From assembly GCA_020052095.1 (NCBI GenBank), contig JAGVPT010000114.1:1-38220 (forward strand): 38,220 nucleotides of DNA, given 5' to 3'. Of the stretch, positions 25,935-33,630 are shown one piece after another (within the stretch, counting starts at the first letter, position 1; every line of letters starts with the position of its first letter). Made by a program: the position numbers and the translations under genes. This DNA comes from Bacteroidota bacterium (GTDB taxonomy: Bacteria > Bacteroidota > Ignavibacteria > UBA10030 > UBA8401). The notes beneath the pieces are model-generated. The model made no database searches. It worked only from the letters and a program-made list of their open reading frames with translations, and was not told the DNA's origin.

Positions 25935-28139
25935 ATGGCCCAGCCACTTTCAAAACGTTTGATGCCGTGGCTCATTCGGGTTCTCCTCAGCTTGGGCATC
26001 GCCTTGCTGGTGATCGTCTTTGTACAAGACGCGGTGTTCCAATTCCATTTTTTCGACCGGCTCAAGCTCTCCTTCATCGATAAGTCATTCGCGAAACGCG
26101 GGCCTCTCCCCTTCTCCAAAGATTCGCTCGACATCGTTCTCGTCACCATTTCCGAAAAATCCGACGCGACCTCGCCAGAACATTTTCCATTTCCGAGAAG
26201 CTACTACGCGCACGCTATCCGCAATCTCAATAACGCCGGCGTGCGGGCGATCGGAGTCGACTTGACGTTTGAAGAACCCGATGAACACGGGCTCCAACAC
26301 GATGTCGAGCTGTACGAGGCGATTCAAAAATATCGAAACGTTGTCGTTGCAGGCAAAACAGAAATACGGAGTGACAAGGGGACGATTAGAAGGCAGAATG
26401 AGAATTACCACAGCATTTTTTATTCGGCGGATAGTTCTGTAGGAGTCGTGTACGTCCCGAACGATGAAGACGGCCTGTACCGACGGTATAAGGCAATTGC
26501 AAAAAGTCCCGGGCAAGAGACGTATGTCCCAACCTTTGCGTTCGCTCTGATGAACAAGTACCTCCATCTTCCCTCAACAGAAGTATGCAAAGAGGAGGGC
26601 GACTATTTTGTTCTTGGTGAGCGGCGCATTCCGAAGTTTGACGATGTGTCAATGTTGATTAATTATCACGGGCTTTCGGGCCAGACGTTCAAACAAATCG
26701 ATATCGTCGAAGTCCTCGATGACAAGACCTTTCAGACAAACGAAGAGATCAACCTCAACACTGACATCAACACGTTTGACGACCCCGATTATGGATTGCT
26801 GCACACCAATACATTCAAAAACAAGATTGTGCTGATCGGACCGGCGTTCCCGGAATCGAAAGACATATTTCCCGTATCTATCGCCGACCCCAACAACCCC
26901 GACAGCAACCTGATGTACGGAGTGGAAATCCACTCTAATGCGCTGCAGACGTTGATCCATCAGAATTTTATCGTGCGTCCTTCGCTTTTTCTGGAAGTGC
27001 TGTACACGATAGCTTACTCCCTGCTGAGTTTTCTCGTGGTGTCGGCATTGAAACAGATCAAGGCCAGATTCGAATTCATCCTGGAAATTGTTGCGCTGGT
27101 CTTCGTCGCCGCTGAACTTTACTCCATCATCCTCCTTTCGGATTTCGCGTTCTCCGCGCACAATATGCTCATCCCCGTCGTCCCTCCCATCGCCGCCGTT
27201 TTCGCCAATTATGTTGGCAGCGCGGTGTACCAGTATCTCACGGAGCGGAAGCAAAAAGTGATGATCAAAGGTATGTTCAGCCAGTACTTAAACCCTCATG
27301 TCGTGAACGAACTTATTGCACATCCGGAAAAGATGCGGCTTGGGGGCGAGCGTCGGGAATTGACAGTGCTCTTCAGCGATATCGCCGGTTTCACAACGTT
27401 CTCGGAGAAACTTCCCCCTGAAGAACTCGTGCTCGTGCTAAACGAATACCTGAGCGCGATGACGGAAATTGTTTTCAACAACGACGGCACGCTCGACAAA
27501 TACGAGGGCGATGCCGTAATGGCGTTCTGGGGCGCCCCCATCGAACTGGACAACAACGCCCTCCATGCGTGCACAGCGGCGCTGGAAATGCAGGAGAGAC
27601 TGGTGCAGATCCGCGAAAAATGGAGTGCCGAAGGCAAACCTAATGTCCATGTACGCATCGGATTGAACACAGGTGAAATGGTCGTCGGCAATATGGGAGG
27701 AACAGGAAAGTTCGACTACACGGTTATCGGCGACAGCGTGAACCTAGGCTCTCGCCTTGAGGGAGCCAACAAGCAATACGGAACGTATATCATGACCAGC
27801 GAGCGGACGCAGGAGATGGTGAAAGAACATTTTGTGTTTCGTGAGCTTGATTTGCTTGTCGTGAAGGGAAAAACGAAGCCGATCAAAGTGTTCGAGCTTA
27901 TAGGGAGAAAAAACGACAGCGTGTCGCCAAAGAAGATTTCTGCGATCGGACAATACAGAATCGGACTAGATCTCTATCGCCAAAAGAAGTTCTCAGAAGC
28001 GATTGAGAAGTTTAATGAAGCTCTCAGTATCGAGCCGGACGATCAGCCCTCCAGACTCTACATAGAACGCTCACAGCTATATCTGACCAATCCACCCCCG
28101 GAAGAATGGAACGGCGTCTTCATCCTGAAGACGAAGTAA
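25935..28139 (+). CDS. CHASE2-domain adenylate cyclase with TPR tail
   Basis: 734 residues. One membrane segment near 12-32, an extracytoplasmic CHASE2 domain (about 45-345, with GVRAIGVDLTFEEPDEHG and ENKIVLIG-like strand), three membrane segments (about 350-440) and a class III nucleotidyl cyclase domain (about 470-655). The catalytic set is complete: metal Asp D482 (FSDIAGF) and D526 (YEGDAVMAF), adenine-selecting K522 and D600, and transition-state N603 and R607 (DSVNLGSRLEG). A TPR-like pair follows (about 675-725). It should make cAMP in response to an envelope signal. The start lies six bp after the barrel gene, implying translational coupling and a shared task. Confidence 0.94.
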   Translation: MAQPLSKRLMPWLIRVLLSLGIALLVIVFVQDAVFQFHFFDRLKLSFIDKSFAKRGPLPFSKDSLDIVLVTISEKSDATSPEHFPFPRSYYAHAIRNLNNAGVRAIGVDLTFEEPDEHGLQHDVELYEAIQKYRNVVVAGKTEIRSDKGTIRRQNENYHSIFYSADSSVGVVYVPNDEDGLYRRYKAIAKSPGQETYVPTFAFALMNKYLHLPSTEVCKEEGDYFVLGERRIPKFDDVSMLINYHGLSGQTFKQIDIVEVLDDKTFQTNEEINLNTDINTFDDPDYGLLHTNTFKNKIVLIGPAFPESKDIFPVSIADPNNPDSNLMYGVEIHSNALQTLIHQNFIVRPSLFLEVLYTIAYSLLSFLVVSALKQIKARFEFILEIVALVFVAAELYSIILLSDFAFSAHNMLIPVVPPIAAVFANYVGSAVYQYLTERKQKVMIKGMFSQYLNPHVVNELIAHPEKMRLGGERRELTVLFSDIAGFTTFSEKLPPEELVLVLNEYLSAMTEIVFNNDGTLDKYEGDAVMAFWGAPIELDNNALHACTAALEMQERLVQIREKWSAEGKPNVHVRIGLNTGEMVVGNMGGTGKFDYTVIGDSVNLGSRLEGANKQYGTYIMTSERTQEMVKEHFVFRELDLLVVKGKTKPIKVFELIGRKNDSVSPKKISAIGQYRIGLDLYRQKKFSEAIEKFNEALSIEPDDQPSRLYIERSQLYLTNPPPEEWNGVFILKTK

Positions 28140-28210
28140 CCGTCCTGAAAGGTCGGAAAAGCACTTAACCGCCAAGACGCCAAAGAGCCAGGAAAGATTT
28201 CGTCTCTGCG

Positions 28211-28258
28211 ACTTGTCACGAAGTGATGCCTTTCCAAAGGAACCCTTTGGGTTGGCAG
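28211..28258. repeat. 48-nt dispersed repeat, copy 2
   Basis: The second copy of the repeat at 13099-13146 (44 of 48 identical). Here the hairpins are CCTTT-CC-AAAGG and AACCC-TTT-GGGTT. It is preceded at 28170-28195 by three 8-base units, GCCAAGAC, GCCAAAGA and GCCAGGAA. These recall the 8-base periodicity of the element at 3161-3332. It lies between the convergent stops of the cyclase and lipoprotein genes. Confidence 0.7.
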
Positions 28259-28275
28259 CGGTTCACCATCTGATC

Positions 28276-28794
28276 TTATTCCCCATTCATCAACGATTTC
28301 GCGAATGCGGTCTGGGCTTCCACAACGGTAGAGAACGAGAGCGATTCACTTGACTGAAAAAGTTCTACTTCATAAATGGTGGAACCGGACCGAAAGACCA
28401 GGACACGCCTGAGCAAAGTGTTCTCGGAATAGATGTACACGCAAAGAGGTTTTCCGTTCCCAATCATGGAGGGAGGCCGGAGGATTCTCCTCGAGTAATC
28501 GCCGTTCCCAAGTTTGCCCTGCATGGAAATATTTCCCAGCGTGCATACGTCTTCACCCGCCAGCGAATTCTTTGCGGAAGCCACGGGCTTCAATTCCCTC
28601 ACGGTCATCGACGCCGCATTGTCATACCTCACCAGTTGCAGCTCTCCCGCGGCGGATTTTTGCCCTGGCGTCAGGCTGATCCACCCGTCGGGAATGAACA
28701 TTCGTTTTGGAGGATGATTAGGAGGGGGTGCAGTAATCTGCTTCACAGATTCGCCGGGAGATGAGCACGACACAATCGACGCAGCGAACAGCAC
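28276..28794 (-). CDS. Small lipoprotein of unknown function
   Basis: A roughly 172-residue lipoprotein with lipobox-like ASIVSC and a Ser/Pro-rich spacer (SSPGESVKQITAPPPNHPP). The body is about 130 residues of probable beta structure (DGWISLTPGQKSAAGELQLVRYD, RVLVFRSGSTIYEVELFQ). The family is not recognised. The start is unclear: GTG at 28794 leaves only nine residues before the lipobox Cys, too short for a signal peptide. The frame stays open upstream and would add IRIAKYFSARFAPYTFF, which makes a normal basic-plus-hydrophobic signal. However, only non-standard codons (CTG 28851 or ATA 28845) could start it. It follows the PorV-like gene by a few bases, so re-initiation after that stop is possible. 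Confidence 0.7.
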   Translation of the reverse strand: MLFAASIVSCSSPGESVKQITAPPPNHPPKRMFIPDGWISLTPGQKSAAGELQLVRYDNAASMTVRELKPVASAKNSLAGEDVCTLGNISMQGKLGNGDYSRRILRPPSMIGNGKPLCVYIYSENTLLRRVLVFRSGSTIYEVELFQSSESLSFSTVVEAQTAFAKSLMNGE

Positions 28795-28853
28795 AAAGAA
28801 CGTGTACGGAGCGAACCGCGCGCTGAAATATTTCGCGATTCGTATCGTCAGGG

Positions 28854-29954
28854 TTACTCCGCTCCCCGTTTGTATTTGTCTTCCTGGATGATCAACCGGA
28901 GAGAAATCCGATGCGAATTTCCGAGTTGGTCGTCGCCATTGAACTTCGCAAACGAGTAATCAATATCGAGTTTGCGGAGATGGACGCCGGCGCCGAGGGT
29001 CAGGTTCTTCACATCATTGTATCCGACGCGCAGTGCAACCGTTTTTTTGTAATCGAACTCCACGCCACCGTGCGGGTCAAAACTCACCGGTCCGACATGT
29101 GCAATCGCAGAAAATTTTCTCCCTTCAAACCGGACGTCCGTATCGAACACCGGGCCGAGCCTCCCGCCGAATATTTCGAAAAGATACGCTCCGCCGATCT
29201 TTAGCGTCGGCGCAATAAGCTCGTTCGTACCGGTATTCCACGCAACGAGAGTGGTGGTAACGTCTTGGAAATTTGCGCCCAATGAGAGATTCTCGTTGGG
29301 AGTGTAGAGGGCGGCAAGGTCAAACCCGATTCCGGTTCCGTGGTATTCTCCGATGTTGCGTCGGATCAATTTCACGCTTGCACCATAGTACAAGTCGGCA
29401 GCGAATTGTTTCGCATACGAAAAATAGAGCGCCCAGTCTGCCGCGTTGAAGTATGTGATCCGCGCGAGGTCGGGCCGGGCATCCGGTTCGTTGAATTTCC
29501 CGTCACCGTTGGCGTCGTTCCACGCGTTGCGCGTATCAGGTATCCCGTCGACCCCAAGGCGAATAACGCTTACGCCAAACGCAGCCGCGTTGTAATTGAT
29601 GGCCGGCCGGCTTATCCCCTCCAGATCGAGAATTGTTGAATCTGTGACAGCGTTGGCGCCATAGGGAAAAGCGACACCGGCGTAATCATAATTGACAAGG
29701 CTGCCGAAGCGCTCATCATGCATCAGGGAGAATTCGGGATAATTGATGCGAACAAGCGCGGCGGGATTCCAATAGGCGGCTGTTACGTCATTCGCGAGAG
29801 CGACATACGCGCCGCCGAGACCCAGCGCCCTGCCTCCGACACCTATCGCCATAAACTCGCCGGCGTATTTTGCAATGTGCGTCCCTGCGGCAAAAACCGA
29901 AGTACCGCACAACAACAGCGTCACTGCCAGAGCGTTTCTCAGATTACTTTTCAC
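28854..29954 (-). CDS. PorV/PorQ family outer-membrane protein
   Basis: A 366-residue outer-membrane protein related to the FadL-like PorV/PorQ (UPF0164) group. The start is GTG at 29954, because AGGTGAC lies three to nine bases before it and it opens a clear signal peptide (MKSNLRNALAVTLLLCGTSVFA). The family hallmark follows at once: GEFMAIGVGGRALGLGGAYVA, then DVTAAYWNPAALVR. The rest shows barrel strands. An insert with a calcium-loop-like DANGDGKFNEPDARPD lies near residue 145. PorV acts in the type IX secretion system of Bacteroidota, but relatives occur outside it. No other T9SS gene or T9SS C-terminal signal is in this window. A structured leader precedes it. Confidence 0.88.
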   Translation of the reverse strand: MKSNLRNALAVTLLLCGTSVFAAGTHIAKYAGEFMAIGVGGRALGLGGAYVALANDVTAAYWNPAALVRINYPEFSLMHDERFGSLVNYDYAGVAFPYGANAVTDSTILDLEGISRPAINYNAAAFGVSVIRLGVDGIPDTRNAWNDANGDGKFNEPDARPDLARITYFNAADWALYFSYAKQFAADLYYGASVKLIRRNIGEYHGTGIGFDLAALYTPNENLSLGANFQDVTTTLVAWNTGTNELIAPTLKIGGAYLFEIFGGRLGPVFDTDVRFEGRKFSAIAHVGPVSFDPHGGVEFDYKKTVALRVGYNDVKNLTLGAGVHLRKLDIDYSFAKFNGDDQLGNSHRISLRLIIQEDKYKRGAE

Positions 29955-29969
29955 AGCGTCACCTGATAC

Positions 29970-30008
29970 AAAAAAACCGAATCTCCTCTCTATGGATGAA
30001 ATTCGGTT
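29970..30008 (-). terminator. Intrinsic terminator inside the PorV-gene leader
   Basis: On the minus strand AACCGAAT (30008-30001) pairs with ATTCGGTT (29982-29975) across an 18-base loop. It is followed by an unbroken run of seven T (29976-29970). The ribosome binding site AGGTGAC begins only six bases later. A terminator placed between a promoter and a start codon is the hallmark of attenuation. Confidence 0.8.
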
Positions 30009-30010
30009 AT

Positions 30011-30088
30011 CATTGTTAGAGAAGAAATGGTGTCCCGACATTGTCGCGACCCTTTGTGGAGTATTTCTTATGGAACTCTCTAACAATG
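30011..30088 (-). ncRNA. Candidate structured leader RNA (cis-regulator)
   Basis: Read 5'-3' on the minus strand, these 78 bases fold into a long hairpin. P1 is CATTGTTAGAG with CTCTAACAATG (11 bp). P2 is AAGAAAT with ATTTCTT (7 bp), separated from P1 by an eight-base bulge on the 5' side only. P3 contains CGAC-AAT-GUCG flanked by GUC/GAC. The intrinsic terminator follows two bases after P1. One-sided internal loops plus a terminator is a riboswitch-like design. I match it to no known class. Alternatively it could be an inserted palindromic repeat. Confidence 0.5.
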
Positions 30089-30117
30089 CTCTATTGGTCT
30101 GTATCTCCTTACACTGC

Positions 30118-30145
30118 AATTTATGGAAAAAGATCTGAAAGTCAA
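30118..30145 (-). promoter_or_regulatory. Sigma70-like promoter for PorV leader
   Basis: On the minus strand TTGACT (30145-30140) and TAAATT (30123-30118) are separated by 16 bases. Transcription would begin at about 30110, so the transcript would contain the whole structured leader and terminator before reaching the gene. The pair is plausible but unproven. Confidence 0.45.
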
Positions 30146-30177
30146 GATAGAAAATGCACAGTGAGCGGAAAATCCCG

Positions 30178-30210
30178 AGCTATCCGATTGCTGACAGCAA
30201 TCGGATAGCT
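30178..30210. terminator. 33-nt palindrome, probable terminator of TauE gene
   Basis: Arms AGCTATCCGATTGCTG and CAGCAATCGGATAGCT are perfectly complementary (16 bp) around a single base. On the minus strand the hairpin lies 19 bp after the permease stop and is followed by CGGGATTTTCC. The T-run is weak, so it may be a REP-type palindrome that also ends transcription. Confidence 0.5.
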
Positions 30211-30228
30211 GCTTATTACATTCCCATT

Positions 30229-30981
30229 TCACCGCATAGCCGTGACCACAAGTTTGAACGCCGCGACGAGAAGCACTGCCGATAAAATCCGGCGAAGCGT
30301 CATGCCCGAAAATCTATTGGCGCCAAAATGAGAGCCCACAAGCCCCCCTAAGAATGCCGCCACGATAAAAGGAACGGCGGCGCTGAATTCAAAACCGCCC
30401 CGCGCCACTCTACCCACAATACCCGAAAGCGAGTTCACAACGATAAAGAGAGCTGATACTGCGGAAGTTTTCTTCGGGTCGGCCCACCGCCGAAGTATCA
30501 TGATCGGGCTGAGAAAAATTCCCCCGCCGACCCCGACGATGCCGGAAAGAAATCCGATACCACCGCCGATCGGAAGCGCGACAAACATGGATGGACTGCG
30601 AAATCCGTTGTGATTCTCATTCGACGTGAATGAGAACGCCAGCCGGATTGCCGCCACGAGCAACGCAAATGCGAGGAGCAGAAAATATGTTTTGTCCGCG
30701 ATATGAATAAGTCCGCCAAGAAACGCCGCTGGAATTGAAAGGAGGATAAACGGCCAAGCGAGGTTCGATGAAAGATGCTTCGCCCGGAAGAATACGACAA
30801 CGCCTATACCCGCAACCAAGACATTCAAAATCAGCGCGGTCGACGACATTACCGCCGGGACGATTGTAAAAAATGAAAGGACTGCCAAGTACCCCGACGC
30901 GCCGCCATGACCGACGGAGGAATACAGTGCAGCGACGAAAAAGATCAAGATCGATATAACGAATAGAAGAGAGATTTCCAT
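30229..30981 (-). CDS. TauE/SafE family membrane permease
   Basis: A 250-residue protein with seven or eight membrane segments. It has the two-fold repeated layout of the TauE/SafE (sulfite or sulfoacetate exporter, DUF81) family: GHGGASGYLAVLSF in the first half and GFLSGIVGVGGGIFLSPIMIL in the second are the matching glycine-rich signatures. Such proteins export sulfite, sulfonates or other small organic anions; the substrate here is unknown. The start at 30981 is chosen because it begins just before the first membrane segment; a GTG at 31050 would add a basic, non-conserved tail. A strong palindrome follows the stop. No sulfur-metabolism gene is near. Confidence 0.88.
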   Translation of the reverse strand: MEISLLFVISILIFFVAALYSSVGHGGASGYLAVLSFFTIVPAVMSSTALILNVLVAGIGVVVFFRAKHLSSNLAWPFILLSIPAAFLGGLIHIADKTYFLLLAFALLVAAIRLAFSFTSNENHNGFRSPSMFVALPIGGGIGFLSGIVGVGGGIFLSPIMILRRWADPKKTSAVSALFIVVNSLSGIVGRVARGGFEFSAAVPFIVAAFLGGLVGSHFGANRFSGMTLRRILSAVLLVAAFKLVVTAMR

Positions 30982-31079
30982 TTTCTTGTGTATTTTCCGC
31001 CTCAGACTGTCTACCGGGTTGGCGCGCGCGGTGTAAGTTCGGTTCTGCACCCTACGCGCGAATCATAACGAATGGCCAA

Positions 31080-31820
31080 TCACCCGGCAGGTCCCTCCTT
31101 CAAGGTTTCGATGGTTTCCCCCAACTTCGGCATCTGTTCGCTGGCGGTTCCCTTTAACACCGTAAATCCGTCGAGCATATCGTAGGCAGGATTCGGGTCG
31201 ATGAAATACTTCAATTCCGCGCGTTTGAAAAGGGGCAGCAACCCGGCTGCTGGATACACCTGTGCTGAGGTCCCGACACCGATAAAGACATCTGCCGTCT
31301 CCACAAGCTCCTCCAAATACTCCTGCCGCATATCGACCGCTTCGCCGAACCAGACCACATCGGGACGAAGCTGGCTGCCGCACCTGGGGCATTTGTCGCC
31401 GAATTTCGTGGCAGAAGAAATTTGCGATCGGTAATCGCATGCATACGAAGAATCATCATACGCCGGAATGGAATAATGCAATTCACACTTTTGATAGTCG
31501 ATTCTCCCGTGGAGGTGCCAGACAGTCTTGGCAGTTGCGCGCTCCAGCAGCGTGTCGATGTTCTGTGTTATATTCACCACATCGAAATGCTCTTGCAGCT
31601 TGGCGATTGCAAAATGGGCGGGATTTGGCTGACACTGAAGGCTGCGGATAAACCGTTGCTCGTAAAAATTCAGGACGAGTTTCTTGTCACGCTCCCAACC
31701 TTCGGGCGAAGCGACATCCTCAATGCGATGCTGTTCCCACAATCCACCCGAATCTCTGAATGTCGGAATACCGCTTTCCGCGGAGAGTCCGGCACCGCTG
31801 AAGACGACGATTTTTTTCAT
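31080..31820 (-). CDS. cobB: Sir2-type NAD-dependent protein deacylase
   Basis: A 246-residue class III (SIRT5-like) sirtuin that removes acyl groups from lysines using NAD. NAD-binding GAGLSAESGIPTFRD (9-23), then QNID (86-89) and catalytic HLHG (His 104). Zinc ligands probably come from C112, C128, C144 and C147 (CPRCG). GVGTSAQVYPAAGL and the C-terminal DPNP complete the Rossmann fold. Tyr 53 and Arg 56 in FYEQRF match the Tyr-x-x-Arg pair that binds the carboxylate of succinyl- or malonyl-lysine, so desuccinylation is likely. It lies between the permease and the peptidase genes on the same strand. The ATG sits directly before the first strand. Confidence 0.94.
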   Translation of the reverse strand: MKKIVVFSGAGLSAESGIPTFRDSGGLWEQHRIEDVASPEGWERDKKLVLNFYEQRFIRSLQCQPNPAHFAIAKLQEHFDVVNITQNIDTLLERATAKTVWHLHGRIDYQKCELHYSIPAYDDSSYACDYRSQISSATKFGDKCPRCGSQLRPDVVWFGEAVDMRQEYLEELVETADVFIGVGTSAQVYPAAGLLPLFKRAELKYFIDPNPAYDMLDGFTVLKGTASEQMPKLGETIETLKEGPAG

Positions 31821-31830
31821 GGTCGAGGAT

Positions 31831-31896
31831 AAGTGACAGTCACCTCAAAAGTAAGTAACCGTTACCTCTAAGGTAACGGTTACTTTTCGGTCACTT
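31831..31896. repeat. Nested GTAACGGTTAC palindrome
   Basis: An inner perfect 14-bp stem, AAGTAACCGTTACC with GGTAACGGTTACTT (loop TCTAA, 31853-31885), lies inside outer arms AAGTGAC (31831-31837) and GTCACTT (31890-31896). It also contains GTGAC-A-GTCAC. It lies between the sirtuin start and the M28 peptidase stop, so it probably ends the peptidase transcript. The GTGACAGTCAC element recalls known REP families. Confidence 0.65.
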
Positions 31897-31906
31897 GTCG
31901 ATTCAA

Positions 31907-33541
31907 CTAATTCCCAATGGACGTTCTTGGCGGGCCGGGCGGGGGCAGGGGCTTCCGTGGAAACTTTCCCTCCCGCATCGCCGCCTCATATGCAAATGCC
32001 GCCATAATGACCGACGCCTGCTTCAAGTCCTCTTCCTGAACGCGGTCGAACACATCCATGTTGGAATGATGCGTGCGTGTGGAATACTCGATCTCATCCT
32101 GAATGAATTGAAATGCTGGCAGCCCGATCGCGTCGTATGAAAGGTGATCGGTGCCGCCGGTATTCTGAAGCGTCAGCGTGGAGGCGCCCATATCGGCGAA
32201 GGGTGCGAGCCAGGCTCTGAAAATCGGGCGAACGGCATCGTTCCCTTGCATATACACACCGCGCACTTTGCCGGTCCCGTTGTCGTTGTTGAAGTAAGCG
32301 TAGAATTTTTCGTAGTCGGGTTTCTTTTTGATCTCGCCAAACGTGCTTCCCTGCACCGTGTCCTTCTCTCCAAAATGATTTGTCACATACGCTTTGGATC
32401 CAAGAAGTCCTTCCTCTTCACCTCCCCATAATCCTATCCGGATCGTACGGCGTGGTTTGAGGTCGAGCGTTTTCAATATGCGCATCGCTTCCATGCAGAC
32501 CACCGAGCCCGAGGCGTCGTCCGTCGCACCGGTGCCTCCATGCCACGAATCAAAATGCCCACCGATCATCACGATTTCATCCTTCAAATCGGTGCCAGGA
32601 ATTTCGCCGACGATATTCATGCCGGGTTGGTCGTCAGAGAATTCTGCTTCAAGATTGAGTTCCATCTTCACGCGAGTTCCCTTTTGGATGATGCGTACCA
32701 TGCGGTTGTAATGTTCCGCTGCAACAACGACCTGCGTAAGAATTTTCGGAGCCTTCGGATCGTAGGCGCCGATACGTCTGTCCATCGGAGTGTCGGCTGG
32801 CTGAGGAACCGATGCACCTTGCACAAACAAGGTTCCGCCATCTCCCTGCGATGTCTCTACAATCACAAGCGCGCCTTCCTGCTGACAAAATTCCATCCTT
32901 TTTCGGGACATTGTCGCGCGCTCCAGGAATCTTCGAAATGCCGATGTATCGCGCATCCCAGCCCGGACCCGACCGCGCGGCATATCCGCGTTGGCCATCT
33001 TCAATAGATCTTCATCTGTCAGGCGATCTGCTTCCGGCGTAAAGTGCGCTTTCAAATCTCGTGGTTCGCTGATAAGAACAATTGCGCCTTTGAGCTTCCC
33101 TTTATATTCTTGCAGGTCAGCTTCCGTCTTCACGTCAAGATAAACTGCGTTGCCCCGGACGGTCCCTTTTGTTGACGGAGACCATGCTTTCGGATATGCG
33201 ATGAGGGGCTGAACTCGGGGCTCGATCATCTGCGCAGAGAAGCTCTTCAGCGACCATCCTTTGCCGAACTTCCACGATTCGATTGCGACGTTTTGCAGTC
33301 CTAATTCTTCAAGTTTTTTCTTAGCCCAGTCAGCGGCTTCTTTAAATTCCGGAGAGCCGGTTAATCGCGGACCGTAGACATCCGTGAGCCAGCTGAGTGA
33401 TTCCATGACCTTCGAGCGATACATCCCTTCTTCTTTGATTTTCGCAATCGCGGCGGTATCCACCTTTTCTTGAACCGGTTGTGCGGCGCCGAATTGTGCG
33501 AGAACGAACGCAAGCAGAACGCAAATCAACACATGCTTCAT
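31907..33541 (-). CDS. Secreted M28 family metallopeptidase
   Basis: A 544-residue exported zinc peptidase resembling carboxypeptidase Q / aminopeptidase-type M28 enzymes. The ATG at 33541 is supported by AAAGGAG about ten bases upstream and starts a signal peptide (MKHVLICVLLAFVLAQFGAAQ). A protease-associated-like insertion precedes the catalytic part. Zinc ligands and catalytic residues are visible: GGHFDSWHGGTGATDDASG (first His and bridging Asp), WGGEEEGLLGS (catalytic Glu and zinc Glu), and THHSNMDVFD (last His). It ends in a proline-rich tail (PRKPLPPPGPP). It probably degrades peptides in the periplasm or outside the cell. The response regulator gene lies 89 bp upstream. Confidence 0.92.
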   Translation of the reverse strand: MKHVLICVLLAFVLAQFGAAQPVQEKVDTAAIAKIKEEGMYRSKVMESLSWLTDVYGPRLTGSPEFKEAADWAKKKLEELGLQNVAIESWKFGKGWSLKSFSAQMIEPRVQPLIAYPKAWSPSTKGTVRGNAVYLDVKTEADLQEYKGKLKGAIVLISEPRDLKAHFTPEADRLTDEDLLKMANADMPRGRVRAGMRDTSAFRRFLERATMSRKRMEFCQQEGALVIVETSQGDGGTLFVQGASVPQPADTPMDRRIGAYDPKAPKILTQVVVAAEHYNRMVRIIQKGTRVKMELNLEAEFSDDQPGMNIVGEIPGTDLKDEIVMIGGHFDSWHGGTGATDDASGSVVCMEAMRILKTLDLKPRRTIRIGLWGGEEEGLLGSKAYVTNHFGEKDTVQGSTFGEIKKKPDYEKFYAYFNNDNGTGKVRGVYMQGNDAVRPIFRAWLAPFADMGASTLTLQNTGGTDHLSYDAIGLPAFQFIQDEIEYSTRTHHSNMDVFDRVQEEDLKQASVIMAAFAYEAAMREGKFPRKPLPPPGPPRTSIGN

Positions 33542-33630
33542 AGTTTCAACTCCTTTAATAAATCTAGACCGGGACGCGGGTGGATATAGTAACCTTCGGA
33601 AGGTCAAGGATTATTCACGGGAAAATATTC

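Noticed and set aside
26649-27254. 201-residue minus-strand reading frame
   Set aside because: Antisense to the CHASE2 cyclase; charged low-information composition without motifs.
28854-29954. PorV-like gene as evidence of a local type IX secretion locus
   Set aside because: No other T9SS component and no T9SS C-terminal sorting domain was found in the window; PorV relatives also occur outside the system.
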